From contig AUXH01000126.1 of assembly GCA_000482145.1 (NCBI GenBank), forward strand, positions 1 to 38,165: a stretch of DNA of 38,165 nucleotides, given 5' to 3'. Position numbers and translations under genes: made by a program. The stretch is from Strigomonas culicis (Eukaryota > Euglenozoa > Kinetoplastea > Trypanosomatida > Trypanosomatidae). The notes beneath the pieces were generated by a model. It was not told the DNA's origin. It ran no database searches and saw nothing but the letters and a program-made list of their open reading frames with translations. This document shows positions 26,069-35,359 of the stretch, piece by piece; the stretch's first letter is position 1; each line of letters begins with the position of its first letter.

Positions 26069-26707
26069 ATGGCTAAAGCAGGTTCCAGTCCGGGCGGTGA
26101 TTGCGATTACATTTTCAAGATCATCGTCATTGGCGATAGCGGTGTCGGCAAGTCCTCACTGACAGTGCGTCTCTCAGAGGACGTGTTTTACAAGGACTAC
26201 GCTTCCACCATCGCCATCGACTTCCGTATGCACCAGATGCAGTACATGGACAAGCGCGTGCGTCTGCAGATTTGGGACACAGCTGGTCAGGAGCGCTTCC
26301 AATCCGTGGCCACCGCTTTCTACCGTGGTGCCAACGGCGTCATGCTGTGCTTCGACCTCACGCACCGCCCTTCCTTCCAGCACCTCGAGCAGTGGGTCGA
26401 GCGCGTGAAGCAGCAGGCCCTCCCCGGCATCCCGTGCCTCCTCATAGGCTGCAAGAGCGACGAGGCGCGCGACAACCGCCAAGTGACGAACGACGAGGCC
26501 ATCGCATGGGCAAAGCAGCACAATATGTTCTTCATAGAGACAAGCGCAAAGGAAAAGGAGAATGTGCAGCAGGCCTTCCAGCAGATTACCAAGTCCATCT
26601 TCGAGGACATGAAGGACCGCAATGGCAAGAACCTGCCCACCGCGCGCGAGGGGAGCGTCAACTTAGAGGGACAGGCCAATCACAAAGAGAAGAAGTCCTG
26701 TTGCTAA
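26069..26707 (+). CDS. Rab-family small GTPase (copy B)
   Basis: The 212-residue GTPase has a canonical P-loop GDSGVGKS (22-29), switch I STIAIDF (46-52), WDTAGQERF (69-77), and ETSAK (157-161). As in copy A, the NKxD motif is CKSD (128-131). It ends KKSCC, for double prenylation by Rab geranylgeranyl transferase. Except for the CKxD change and the TIAIDF (typically TIGVDF) variation, it looks like a regular Rab and should be active. It shares ATAFYR/TTAFYR, LCFDLT and AFQQ segments with copy A, so the two are likely ancient tandem duplicates, of which A has diverged more. It is GC-rich. The start follows the splice acceptor at 26054-26055. Confidence 0.9.
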   Translation: MAKAGSSPGGDCDYIFKIIVIGDSGVGKSSLTVRLSEDVFYKDYASTIAIDFRMHQMQYMDKRVRLQIWDTAGQERFQSVATAFYRGANGVMLCFDLTHRPSFQHLEQWVERVKQQALPGIPCLLIGCKSDEARDNRQVTNDEAIAWAKQHNMFFIETSAKEKENVQQAFQQITKSIFEDMKDRNGKNLPTAREGSVNLEGQANHKEKKSCC

Positions 26708-27360
26708 TCCACTACTAAATAGGAAAGCGGTCATGGCGTTTTGATGTAGCTCATGCCCTGAAAATGGAACGGGAGCGAAAAAGTGAAGTGTTCTCTCCCT
26801 TTTTTCCTGCGTTCCTTTTAGTGTGTGTGTTTGTGTGGGTGCCGTGTCTTGTATTCTTGTTTCGTGAGTATTCCAAACTGAATGCCTCATCTTATGTTTA
26901 CTGGATTTAGTTTTTGTTTTAGAGAAAATGAAAGAAAAAAAAAGAGTATACCAAAGAATAAATATAATATAAAGAAAAAGAAAAGAGTTATTCTGCAGTA
27001 CGTTTTAGATGTTATTGAAATTTGATTATCTTGTAATTATCTTGTATTTTTTAACAAAAAGGTGATGCATTTCTGTGTTCTGATCAATTCTCTTTGTTGT
27101 TTTCTTTTATTACCATAATACTCAATATATATATATATATATGTATGTATTAGAGGAGAAATACAAGAAGAGAATATACAACTAATTCGCTCTTCCTTCG
27201 TTGGATAGTTATTGTGCTTGCTTACGGCTGTCGTAGCTCGCTTTATGCATCTCCAATTCCTCTCATTTTTGCCTTTACGTTCTGATTTGTCATTCTCACT
27301 TTCTCTTTATTTTGCCACGTTAACTGGAAGATCTTGAAAAGAAATAATAAGTAAAACGTT
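26708..27360. other. Intergenic region between Rab B and the membrane RING gene
   Basis: This AT-rich stretch has a TA run near 27125-27141 and pyrimidine-rich DNA near 27240-27320 that can serve splicing. I see no gene. Confidence 0.6.
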
Positions 27361-28254
27361 ATGTATAATATATTGTCCTCATTCAAGCAAAAAAGAGGCA
27401 TGCATCTTGTAGTTCTATTGTCACTTCTTATTGCAGTACAATTAGCTAATTCCGTTAGCTCGGCCGCCCTCGATGCGCGTGGCGGAGGGTGCGAGGACGT
27501 GCTGTATCACGATGAGTGTCTGGGCCGCAGTGGCTGTGTCTGGTGCTGCTCTTTCCCCTTCGGAGCGCAGTGCGTCACAAACTATCGCAGTCGGATGTGC
27601 CCTGCGATGGCGATGATCACTTCTGCCTCCCAAACGTGCGACGACCTCTGTCACAAGAGCGTGGAAGGGTGCACTGACTGTGTCCAGATGCATTGGTGCG
27701 TGTTCTGCTCCTCCCAGCAGAAGTGCCAGTCGCCGCTGGAGGCGTGCGAAAACGAAGAAACGCTGCAGACGTGCGAGACGAAGGACGAGATCAAGGAGGC
27801 CACGAAGATGGTGGAGGAGACACTGTGCTTTGTCTCGCTGAGCATGTTCGCGGCAGCCTTCGTGCTGCTGTCCGGGCTGAAGGCGTGGGGCTCCTTCATG
27901 GCGTGGCGCGAGCAGCGTCGTGAGCGCGCCGCAGCACGCGCACGGGGGGAAGCGCAGCCGCTTCTGCAGCCTGCGGAGAACCCCGAGAACGACGAAGAAG
28001 CCAACAGGGATCCGGAGCCGCCTTCCGCCAACGCGTCCACGAACGGAGACGAGGAGTCGCTCTGCTTCATGTGTCTCTCCGCACGCCCCACCGTCACGTT
28101 TCTTCCCTGCCACCACACCTCCTCCTGTGAGGCCTGTAGCAACAAGCTGCGACCATCGAAGGGGACGCTCACCTGCCCGATGTGCAGGGCCAAGATCGTT
28201 TCTATGATCAGTCTCTCCAAAGTGCTTCGATCTTTGGAAGCACGAAGCAGTTGA
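27361..28254 (+). CDS. Membrane RING-finger protein with Cys-rich lumenal domain, E3 ligase candidate
   Basis: The 297-residue protein starts with a signal peptide (hydrophobic core LVVLLSLLIAVQLA, about 16-29; Met14 is an alternative start at 27400). Residues 44-139 are Cys-rich with a PSI-like pattern (CTDCVQMHWCVFCSSQQKC, about 104-122), which suggests disulphides in the lumen or outside the cell. A single membrane segment spans about 156-176. An Arg/Ala-rich cytosolic linker leads to a C-terminal RING: CFMC (235-238), C250, H, C256, C259, CPMC (272-275). The RING type, with the domain at the very C-terminus, is like the MGRN1-type RING two genes downstream. Topology suggests a membrane-anchored E3 ubiquitin ligase with an external sensor domain; the substrate is unknown. 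Confidence 0.85.
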   Translation: MYNILSSFKQKRGMHLVVLLSLLIAVQLANSVSSAALDARGGGCEDVLYHDECLGRSGCVWCCSFPFGAQCVTNYRSRMCPAMAMITSASQTCDDLCHKSVEGCTDCVQMHWCVFCSSQQKCQSPLEACENEETLQTCETKDEIKEATKMVEETLCFVSLSMFAAAFVLLSGLKAWGSFMAWREQRRERAAARARGEAQPLLQPAENPENDEEANRDPEPPSANASTNGDEESLCFMCLSARPTVTFLPCHHTSSCEACSNKLRPSKGTLTCPMCRAKIVSMISLSKVLRSLEARSS

Positions 28255-28668
28255 ACACAAGAGCATCTGGACACCCTTGCACTCGCGCATATATATATAC
28301 ACGGTTAGATAAGTACCGTGTGCTTGCTTTCTTAATGCATACACCTCTCTTCTTTTCTGTCTTCACGAACCATATTCTTTTTTTATTTGCTTGTTTGTTT
28401 GTTTTTTCACCCCCAGATTGCCTTGTCACATACCAATGACGTGATATATGTTTTTTTTTTTTTCGATATGAATCAAATATAGTAACTGTTTATCAGTGTA
28501 TACAATAATGTCATGAGTACCTTGCGTTTTGGATTACTCCTCATAATTACAGAATAAGAGCATAGGTGTGATCACTTGTTTTTACGTCTCTATTTCTTTA
28601 TTTCTCTCTCTCTCTCACACAGTAATACAGCTTACGAATCGACTGTCAGAAGAAGCCAGTAGCTACTC
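28255..28668. other. Intergenic region between the membrane RING gene and CFAP45
   Basis: This stretch holds the RING gene 3' UTR, T-runs and a CT-rich splice tract. I see no gene. Confidence 0.6.
28588..28622 (+). promoter_or_regulatory. Trans-splice acceptor of CFAP45
   Basis: A CT-rich tract (TATTTCTTTATTTC then CT repeats) ends in CACACAG with AG at 28621-28622, 46 bases before the ATG. Confidence 0.65.
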
Positions 28669-30111
28669 ATGTCGCTTTTCTCAGGCAAAACCCCAAATTT
28701 GTTCCCCCCACGCAAACCGGGCTTGACGGATGGTCAGCTCCGTAAGCAGCTGAACCAACGGGACGCCCCGAAGGATTCGACGATCCTCACGCAGACGGAG
28801 CTGGACATCATCTGGGCCCTGATCAATGGACAGCTCGGCGCGACAGAAGGAGGCTCCATCAAGGGCCCCACCAAGGGACACACCTCCAAAGGCGATGACA
28901 AGATCCGTCAGATGATGGAGTACGATGAGGCTAGAAAGCGCCAGGGCATTGCCCCGAAGACCGCAGAAGAAGTGGAGCGCGAACATGAGAGGCGCTCCCT
29001 GCTGGAGAGCGCACGCGCCAAGCTGGATGAAAACTACGACGAGGTCAAGGCCATGAACAAGGTGATCCTCGAGGCCAAGTGCGTCGCCACGCGCGAGGCG
29101 CAGCACGTGGAGCGCGAAAAGTTGAAGCAGAACGAAAAGGACTTCGACCGCAGGATGGAGGAGCTGATGCTCGAGGAGGACCACAAGGCGCAGCAAGTGT
29201 ACGCGGAGCGCGAGCGCCGCCGCCTGGAGGAGCAGCGCCGCAACGCCGAGACGATTAAGGATCAGCTACAGGAGCGCGAGATCGACCGTGTGCGCAAGCT
29301 GGAGCGCCACCAGCAGGAGCAGGAGGCCATGACGCGCCACATCGCGCGGCTGCATGAGGAGGAGCATGCGGAGAAGCTGCGGCGGCAGCAGGCGGCGCGC
29401 CGCCTCATGGAGGACGCGGCCATCGCCAACGCGGAGCAGATGGCGCTCAAGAAGCAGGAGCGCGAGATGGAGCTCGCGGAGGACCGCAAGATGGCGGACT
29501 ACATCAAACAGCGCGAGGAGAGGGAGCAGGCACTCGAGGAGGAGAAGCAGCGCCTGCACATGGAGAAGGAGAAGGAGATCGCGCGGCTGCGGTCGACGCA
29601 GCAGCGGGCGCAGGACAAGCGGGCCGAGATGGACGAGATCCGCGCCCGCCGGGCGCAGGAGGCCCACGACCGGGAGCAGAAGAAGAAGGAGAAGGAGACC
29701 AAGGAGCGCAACCACCAGATCCAGGAGGAGATCCGCCAGGCTCGCGACACCCAGATCGCCGAGCGCGCCCGTATTAAGGAGAGCGATAGGGCGCAGGAGC
29801 AGGAGGAGCTGGACCGCATCTACGCGATACAGAAGGTGGCCCACGAGCAAGAGCTAGAAAACCGAGCTCAGCGGCGCCAGATGCAGGATGAGAACTCGCT
29901 AGCGCTGCTGAAGCAGATGATGGAGGTGGAGGAGCGCCGCCGTCTGGAGCGCCAGACGGAAGTCGAGGACGGTAACCGCATGAAGCGGGAGGAGCGCGAG
30001 CGGTACGCCGCGATGGAGGCGGTTCGGCAGCGCAAGTTAGCTGAGCTCGACCAGCTGCAAGTGCCGGAGCAGTACAAGCAGGCGCTCCTGAAGGCATCCG
30101 TTAAGAAGTGA
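28669..30111 (+). CDS. CFAP45: CFAP45, flagellar doublet microtubule inner protein
   Basis: The 480-residue protein has an N-terminal segment with ILTQTELDIIWALI (about 39-52) and then nearly continuous charged coiled coil, ending in ELDQLQVPEQYKQALLKASVKK. The length, the coil layout and the C-terminal VPEQY motif (typically a (I/V)PExY near the end) match CFAP45/CCDC19. CFAP45 lines the inside of the axonemal A-tubule, as does RIB43A, encoded about 5 kb upstream. The coding sequence is strongly GC-rich, which explains the many long shadow frames on the other strand. The start follows a clean splice acceptor. Loss would be expected to affect flagellar beating, as known for the family. Confidence 0.83.
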   Translation: MSLFSGKTPNLFPPRKPGLTDGQLRKQLNQRDAPKDSTILTQTELDIIWALINGQLGATEGGSIKGPTKGHTSKGDDKIRQMMEYDEARKRQGIAPKTAEEVEREHERRSLLESARAKLDENYDEVKAMNKVILEAKCVATREAQHVEREKLKQNEKDFDRRMEELMLEEDHKAQQVYAERERRRLEEQRRNAETIKDQLQEREIDRVRKLERHQQEQEAMTRHIARLHEEEHAEKLRRQQAARRLMEDAAIANAEQMALKKQEREMELAEDRKMADYIKQREEREQALEEEKQRLHMEKEKEIARLRSTQQRAQDKRAEMDEIRARRAQEAHDREQKKKEKETKERNHQIQEEIRQARDTQIAERARIKESDRAQEQEELDRIYAIQKVAHEQELENRAQRRQMQDENSLALLKQMMEVEERRRLERQTEVEDGNRMKREERERYAAMEAVRQRKLAELDQLQVPEQYKQALLKASVKK

Positions 30112-30433
30112 AGCGGAGGGAGGGTCGTTTTCACGTATCATGTAACTTTTTCTCAATAGAGATTGCTGTATGAAGTACATTTTCTTTTTTTTCACCTAGA
30201 TGTAATCTTATTTTTTATATCCACTGTACTGAAAGAAACAAACAAAAGTGTGAGATACTGACAAGGAAAAGAGGAAAAATACTTGTGTCCATCCTTACAT
30301 GAGATGTGTAGCAAACACCCCAAATTCAATACTAGTATATAATCATATATGCACGTTCTCCCTTGTTCTTCTTTTAGTTTATAGGCTCACAAGCAATAGG
30401 TGTGTAAATTCGCAGCTGCTCATATACATACAG
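30112..30433. other. Intergenic region between CFAP45 and the MGRN1-type RING gene
   Basis: This stretch holds the CFAP45 3' UTR and the splice region of the next gene. An upstream ATG at 30299 is in frame with the next gene but lies before the splice site. I see no separate gene. Confidence 0.6.
30352..30377 (+). promoter_or_regulatory. Trans-splice acceptor that sets the MGRN1-type RING start
   Basis: The pyrimidine tract GTTCTCCCTTGTTCTTCTTT ends in TAG with AG at 30376-30377. The mature mRNA then begins after the ATG at 30299, so the ATG at 30434 is used. Confidence 0.6.
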
Positions 30434-31351
30434 ATGGGTCTTAGGAGTAGCAAACCGGAGGAGGACGCCGTCACGGGCCGCCCGCGCGGCTTCTACTTAG
30501 TGTTTGGCAAGCCTCGTATATTGTTTACAGGTGAACGCATCAAAGGACCTTTTATCTACGATGTGGAGCAGAACTATGATGACGATGCCAATCTGGTGGA
30601 GCACACAGAGACGTACGACCTGTCGTGCTCCGTGCCTAAAGATCAAAAATTTGCCCTCACACACAAGGCCACCAGCGAGGCGGGCTGTACGCTAACGTTC
30701 CAGGTCACCTTCACACAAACCATACGGCGCATCCAAGTCCTCGCCGGTGTCCACGTGAAGTACGTTCGCGGGGCTGGCATACGGCTCGCGCCGGCCCCCA
30801 GGAGCCAGCACCCATTCGTCGTGCACGAGGTGTGCGACGTTCCGCCCTCCGACGACCACCAGCGCGTCTTCACGACGGCCGCGACGCTCACCAGCAGGCT
30901 CCTCGCCGCCGCGGTGTCGGACGAGGGCGGCACGCTGCAGACGGCGCCCATCGCCATCGTGGTCGAGATGGAGCCGGAGAACCTTCCTTGCGGGAAGCGG
31001 GCGAGTGCGGCCACGCTGTATGCCTTCCTCGACGTGCCTGAGGCGCTGCTCTCATGGAACGGAGACGGCGACGCCCCGGAGGTCGGCTGCAAACTGCTGA
31101 AGCAGTTTCTACAGATCGGCCGACAGGTCTACGAGCTGAACGACGTCTTCGACTTGGCCGCCGATGACGTTTCGGGTGAGGAGAACGAGGAAAACGAGAT
31201 GTGCGTGATCTGCATGTTCAGCCCCAAGGACACGACCATTCTCCCCTGCCGCCACATGTGCACGTGCTACGAGTGTGCGGGGCAGCTGCGTCTCGGCACG
31301 AACAGGTGCCCCATTTGCCGGACAGAAATACAACGGCTCATCAAACTGTAA
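30434..31351 (+). CDS. MGRN1/RNF157-type RING E3 ubiquitin ligase, probably N-myristoylated
   Basis: The 305-residue protein starts MGLRSSKPEE, a strong N-myristoylation signal (Gly2, Ser6, Lys7). The central part, with GPFIYDVEQNYDDDANLVEHTETYDLSC-type and TFTQTIRRIQVLAGVHVKYVR segments, fits the domain that precedes the RING in MGRN1, RNF157 and plant LOG2 proteins. The C-terminal RING is CVIC (257-260), C272, H274, C276, C278, C281, CPIC (292-295), and the sequence MFSPKDTTILPCRHMCTCYECAGQLR is very close to the MGRN1 type. In animals and plants these E3s act on membrane trafficking cargo; the substrate here is unknown. Starting at 30434 removes a Leu-rich artefactual leader and exposes the Met-Gly start, which independently supports that choice. 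Confidence 0.87.
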   Translation: MGLRSSKPEEDAVTGRPRGFYLVFGKPRILFTGERIKGPFIYDVEQNYDDDANLVEHTETYDLSCSVPKDQKFALTHKATSEAGCTLTFQVTFTQTIRRIQVLAGVHVKYVRGAGIRLAPAPRSQHPFVVHEVCDVPPSDDHQRVFTTAATLTSRLLAAAVSDEGGTLQTAPIAIVVEMEPENLPCGKRASAATLYAFLDVPEALLSWNGDGDAPEVGCKLLKQFLQIGRQVYELNDVFDLAADDVSGEENEENEMCVICMFSPKDTTILPCRHMCTCYECAGQLRLGTNRCPICRTEIQRLIKL

Positions 31352-31798
31352 AATACGAAGGCCCTGATTTACTGTCCATTGTTGTTGCTTCATATGTATA
31401 CTTCACGATGTTCTTCTTTTTTGTTTGTTTGTTTGTTTTGTTTCTTTATTTCTTCAAAGTATACACTTTTTTTTTTGCTTTTTTGCTTTTTATGTGTTTA
31501 GACACGTGCGCATGTTATACCTTTGTTTTCTTTTTTGAAAATGATTGAAAAGAGAAAAAAAAAAAGCAGTACATACAAGAAGAAAAGGAAGATTTTAAAA
31601 AAGATGAAAATGATGACAATCGTACTCTGTTGTGAATTCCGATTACGTTATCTCTCCCTCTTTCTCTTGATCACATTATTTCTTTGAAAAAAAAAAACGC
31701 TTTTGTCAGTTTTACTTGCAGAAGTATTTTTTTTATCTTTCAATTTGGTGAAACACGACTCGAAACGAAACAACGAAAGAGGACCTACCTTATAGGTG
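31352..31798. other. Intergenic region before the EDRF1-like gene
   Basis: This T/A-homopolymer-rich stretch has candidate splice AGs near 31779-31796 (CTTATAG just before GTGATG). The 68-residue frame at 31684-31890 overlaps the next gene in another frame. I see no gene. Confidence 0.55.
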
Positions 31799-34700
31799 AT
31801 GGAAGTGAAATCCAAAATGTCTCATCGAGCAAAGCATCGACGCGAAGTGAAACGATACATGAGAAAAAAGGAAAACACGGCTCTGTATAACGAAACAAGT
31901 AGCCGCGATGGTTCACTGTTTCTCCTCAATAAGTGCGTTCTCAGTGCAAACAGCTCCGATAAGCTCTGCTGCTTCCTCACGTGCCCCTCAAAGCAAGACC
32001 CACCGCTCCACTGCGCTGAGTGGGATTTCGAGTTCGTGTGCAACGCGGACAACGCCAGCGCTCTTCTTCAGGAGGAGTCAGACACCGGATGCACACATGA
32101 GACGGCCATCGTACCGCCCACTTTCTTCAACGATCTGAATAGCTCCACCGTGCCGTCCGGCTCTGCCGAGTCCACCAAGACCCGCTTTATCTCGGACCTG
32201 CCTGTGAACCAGCGCAGCGGGACGCTGGCCGGCAAGGTCGCCAGTAGTGTCCACGTGCGTCGCGTGCAGGGCGTGCCCGCCATCCCCGTCACCGCGCCCA
32301 TACCGCACGGCACGGATCTCAACCAGCCGCCGCGCACCTACCTCACGTACGACGCGGAGTACAACGTGCACCAGCACGCACCCGGCTTCATGCGGGACGG
32401 CCGGATGGCGCTCCGCTCCCTCCTCGCCAGTGCGGTGAAGGACTGGAAGCACGCCAGCAAACAGAACGTGATGCTGCTCTCGACCGGCGACGTCATGCGC
32501 TCCATCTTCGAGCAGAACTACACGGACGACCAGCCGCTCGCACTGCAGATTAAGTGCCTGGGGCCGACGGTGGTGATCGACAAGCACACGAGCTTCCCCA
32601 GCAGTGCGGAGTCGCTCCACGAGGGTGCACTGCTCAGCAAAACGCTCTACCGCATCAAGGAAGGGGCCGAGGTCACGGCCCACTCCAACGCCGTGGCGCT
32701 CCCACAGGAACGCATTTCGACGCCGCTGGCCGCGCAGCACGCAGGCGCGCTTCACCAGTATTCGCAGCTGCTGCGATGGGACATCGACGCACTGGAGGTG
32801 CTGGTGGGGGTCGACACGCCTATCCAGCTGGACCGCCGGACCAACACGGAGCAGATGCTGCTGCTCGAAGACATCGCCACGGAGCACTCAGAGGCCGACC
32901 AGCGGCGCAGGCGGCTGAACTGTTGGTTCTCCGCCACGCTGGCAAACGTACCGCAGGTCGGTATTTACTTTCACCGCGGCGGCGTGGTGCAGCGGTTCGA
33001 AGTGAAGAAGCTGCAGGAGCTGCTGGGACTGACGGACGTCCGCCTCGCGACGGAGGCCATGAGCTTCACAAGCAACGTCTTGCAGTGGATCGTGCGCAAT
33101 TGCGTGAAGGACAACGTCACGTACGTCGCCTTCAGAGGCTACAAGTCCAACTACCTGGAGCTCTTCGAGGTCCCGGCGATGGCTGTCGGCGCGACCACTG
33201 CAGACGCCGGCAAGGACGTGGAGCCCAGCGCCGCGGAGGGTGAGACACCGACCGACTACGACATGTTCGCGAACCTGCACAGCACCAGTCACACGGATGA
33301 GGTGGAGAAAGCCCACATCCTCGCCCGACTCTGGCTGAACCTCAGCAACCATATGTACGCGGAGGGTCCGGTAGAGAAGTCGAAGGACGCCATTCTCTAC
33401 TTGCTGCGGAGCTTCAATCTCTTTCTGGAGCACGGCAGTGACACGGACAGCAGTGTAACGGAGGAAATGTTCGGCGTGGTGCAGAAGCTGCCGCTCCTCG
33501 TCACGCGCTTTGTGCGGTTCCACAGTGCAGCCGCAGAACACAGCGCGGAGGCGGCGAAGGAGCTGCCCAGCCTGCTGCGCGGGACGCTTGTGCTCTGCGG
33601 CTGCTACCAGATGCCCCTGACAAAGACAGCGAGAAACCCACGCCTCACGCCAGAGCAGCGCAACCCCTACCTCCGCTGCCTGGTGCCCTGCAGCATCGCC
33701 CTGTGTGCCGTCGTCGCGCAGGCGCTCGAGTCGTTCCATGTGCAGCGGCGGGGCGTCACCGCCGCGGAGATACGGAAGTGCGCGGCGCTCGATACGGATG
33801 CGGGCGCGCCCGCGCCGTGTGACGCCCGGCTGTTGCTTGCCAAGCACTTACTGCAGGTGGCCGTCGAGGGGCTCCTGCGGCTTGAGCAGATCAACTTCTT
33901 CATCAAGTGCTGGAACAAAAAGGCGTTGGACGCCAATGACGCCAGCGAGGCGGACGCGAAGGTGGAAGCCGAGAAGGGTGAACTCGTCGCACCCACCACG
34001 AACGGTGCCGTGAACACCGCGTGCCTCCACGCGACCCTCTGCGAGCTCTACGGCGATACGGTGCTCCTGACCATGGCCGATGACACATCCTTCACGGTCG
34101 ACGCGCTCCGCAGCATCACGGACGCGATTGCGCGGCGTCGCGCGAGCCATGACCGCGGCGCCACCTCCACGCTGGACTGGCTTTCCAAGATCACCACAGA
34201 CAAAGTTGCCTCCTCCTTCACCGCCCTTCGTCTGTACACGGAGGCCCGCAGCGAGCAGAGGCGGGTCCTAGTAAAGACGGGGCAGGTGTACTACTTTGTG
34301 GGCCAAAGCCACGCGGCGGTCGCGCGCTGGACGAAGGCGCTCGAGGCCCTGCACCGTGCCCGAGCCCTCTTCCGAGCCTCCGACGAGGCGCCCGCGGACA
34401 ACGTTGTGCGGGTGGGCCTCGCGTACAGCTCGCTGGTCACGTCTCAGGACATAGCCTGCGCCACGGGCAGCGTGTACGAGCGCATGTCGCACATGAAGCG
34501 TTGCGGCGCGCCAGCCGAGGCCGCGCTCACACGCGCGCAGCCGCTCACCATAAGCCCCCGCCTGTGTGCGATGACGGCCGAAGAAGAGCTGCTGCTGCGG
34601 AAGGCCATCGATGTCTTCACGGAGGCCGGGCTGGCACGTGAGAAGGCCGCGGCGCTGCTGTCCTACACCTCGCGCCAGCTGGACGAGCTCACGCTGAAAG

Positions 34701-35359
34701 GCGCGCCCGCCGACGCGGGCACGTCGCGGCACCTCTACTCGATGCTGCTGGAGGCCAAGCCGTGCGACCGGCTGTGGCGCGAGTGGGAGCTGCTGCGGCT
34801 CCTCGGCTCCACCGAGGCCCACCAGCGCAGCAAGCAGCTGCTGCGCGAAGGCCGCGACGTCGCGCACCGCTGGGCCGTCGCCGCCGCGCTCGAGTGGCCG
34901 ACCGACGGCGACTGGCAAAACTTCTCGCAGGCGCGCGGCGTCAGCCGCACGCAGGCGCGGCTGCAGCTGGCCCTCGTCGTCTGCGTGCAGATCGAGGAGC
35001 ATCGCTCGCGGCAGCAGCGTGCGGGGCGGAAGGAGGGGGACTGTGTTCGTGAAGCGCAGGTCGTCGCGCGCGAGCTGCTCGCCGCCATCGCGGAGCTGCC
35101 GGACGGGGGCGGGACCGCGCCGCTGCTGTGCGCCCCGACGTGGCGGGCACCGCACCCCGTCGATTTCACGCGGCACATGTGCGCCCTCATCATCCTCCGC
35201 ACGCTGCGGGCCGTGCAGCCCTTCTGGCCCCAGCGGGAGCGCGAGCTCGCGTCGATTTTCGAGGACCTCATCGGCGTGTCAGAGCTGAAGGAGGTGAAGG
35301 AACCGATCGAGCGCCTGCAGGAAATCAAAAAATGCATGGACAGGATACTGCTTTTGTGA
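31799..35359 (+). CDS. EDRF1-like large protein with probable TPR-type helical repeats
   Basis: The 1186-residue protein is the largest in the window. The N-terminal half carries motifs that match EDRF1 (erythroid differentiation-related factor 1) proteins: QYSQLLRWDIDALEVLVG (about 319-336), LNCWFSATLANVPQVGIYFHRGGVVQRFEVKKLQEL (about 376-411) and NVTYVAFRGYKSNYLELFEV (about 439-458). In EDRF1 the equivalent segments describe a conserved domain of unknown structure with a WLDNLMCNVPE-like core. The second half is alpha-helical, with TPR-like stretches (for example GQVYYFVGQSHAAVARWTKALEALHRARALF, about 829-859). The function in protists is unknown. The extra GTG codon at 31796 is not the start; Met8 (at 31820) is an alternative. 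The sequence is very GC-rich, which produces the many shadow frames. Confidence 0.72.
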   Translation: MEVKSKMSHRAKHRREVKRYMRKKENTALYNETSSRDGSLFLLNKCVLSANSSDKLCCFLTCPSKQDPPLHCAEWDFEFVCNADNASALLQEESDTGCTHETAIVPPTFFNDLNSSTVPSGSAESTKTRFISDLPVNQRSGTLAGKVASSVHVRRVQGVPAIPVTAPIPHGTDLNQPPRTYLTYDAEYNVHQHAPGFMRDGRMALRSLLASAVKDWKHASKQNVMLLSTGDVMRSIFEQNYTDDQPLALQIKCLGPTVVIDKHTSFPSSAESLHEGALLSKTLYRIKEGAEVTAHSNAVALPQERISTPLAAQHAGALHQYSQLLRWDIDALEVLVGVDTPIQLDRRTNTEQMLLLEDIATEHSEADQRRRRLNCWFSATLANVPQVGIYFHRGGVVQRFEVKKLQELLGLTDVRLATEAMSFTSNVLQWIVRNCVKDNVTYVAFRGYKSNYLELFEVPAMAVGATTADAGKDVEPSAAEGETPTDYDMFANLHSTSHTDEVEKAHILARLWLNLSNHMYAEGPVEKSKDAILYLLRSFNLFLEHGSDTDSSVTEEMFGVVQKLPLLVTRFVRFHSAAAEHSAEAAKELPSLLRGTLVLCGCYQMPLTKTARNPRLTPEQRNPYLRCLVPCSIALCAVVAQALESFHVQRRGVTAAEIRKCAALDTDAGAPAPCDARLLLAKHLLQVAVEGLLRLEQINFFIKCWNKKALDANDASEADAKVEAEKGELVAPTTNGAVNTACLHATLCELYGDTVLLTMADDTSFTVDALRSITDAIARRRASHDRGATSTLDWLSKITTDKVASSFTALRLYTEARSEQRRVLVKTGQVYYFVGQSHAAVARWTKALEALHRARALFRASDEAPADNVVRVGLAYSSLVTSQDIACATGSVYERMSHMKRCGAPAEAALTRAQPLTISPRLCAMTAEEELLLRKAIDVFTEAGLAREKAAALLSYTSRQLDELTLKGAPADAGTSRHLYSMLLEAKPCDRLWREWELLRLLGSTEAHQRSKQLLREGRDVAHRWAVAAALEWPTDGDWQNFSQARGVSRTQARLQLALVVCVQIEEHRSRQQRAGRKEGDCVREAQVVARELLAAIAELPDGGGTAPLLCAPTWRAPHPVDFTRHMCALIILRTLRAVQPFWPQRERELASIFEDLIGVSELKEVKEPIERLQEIKKCMDRILLL

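Noticed and set aside
29266..29857. Long Leu-rich and Arg-rich frames over CFAP45, and similar ones over the EDRF1-like and PBP1 genes
   Set aside because: They are shadows created by GC-rich coiled-coil or Gln/Pro-rich codons of the real genes in other frames.
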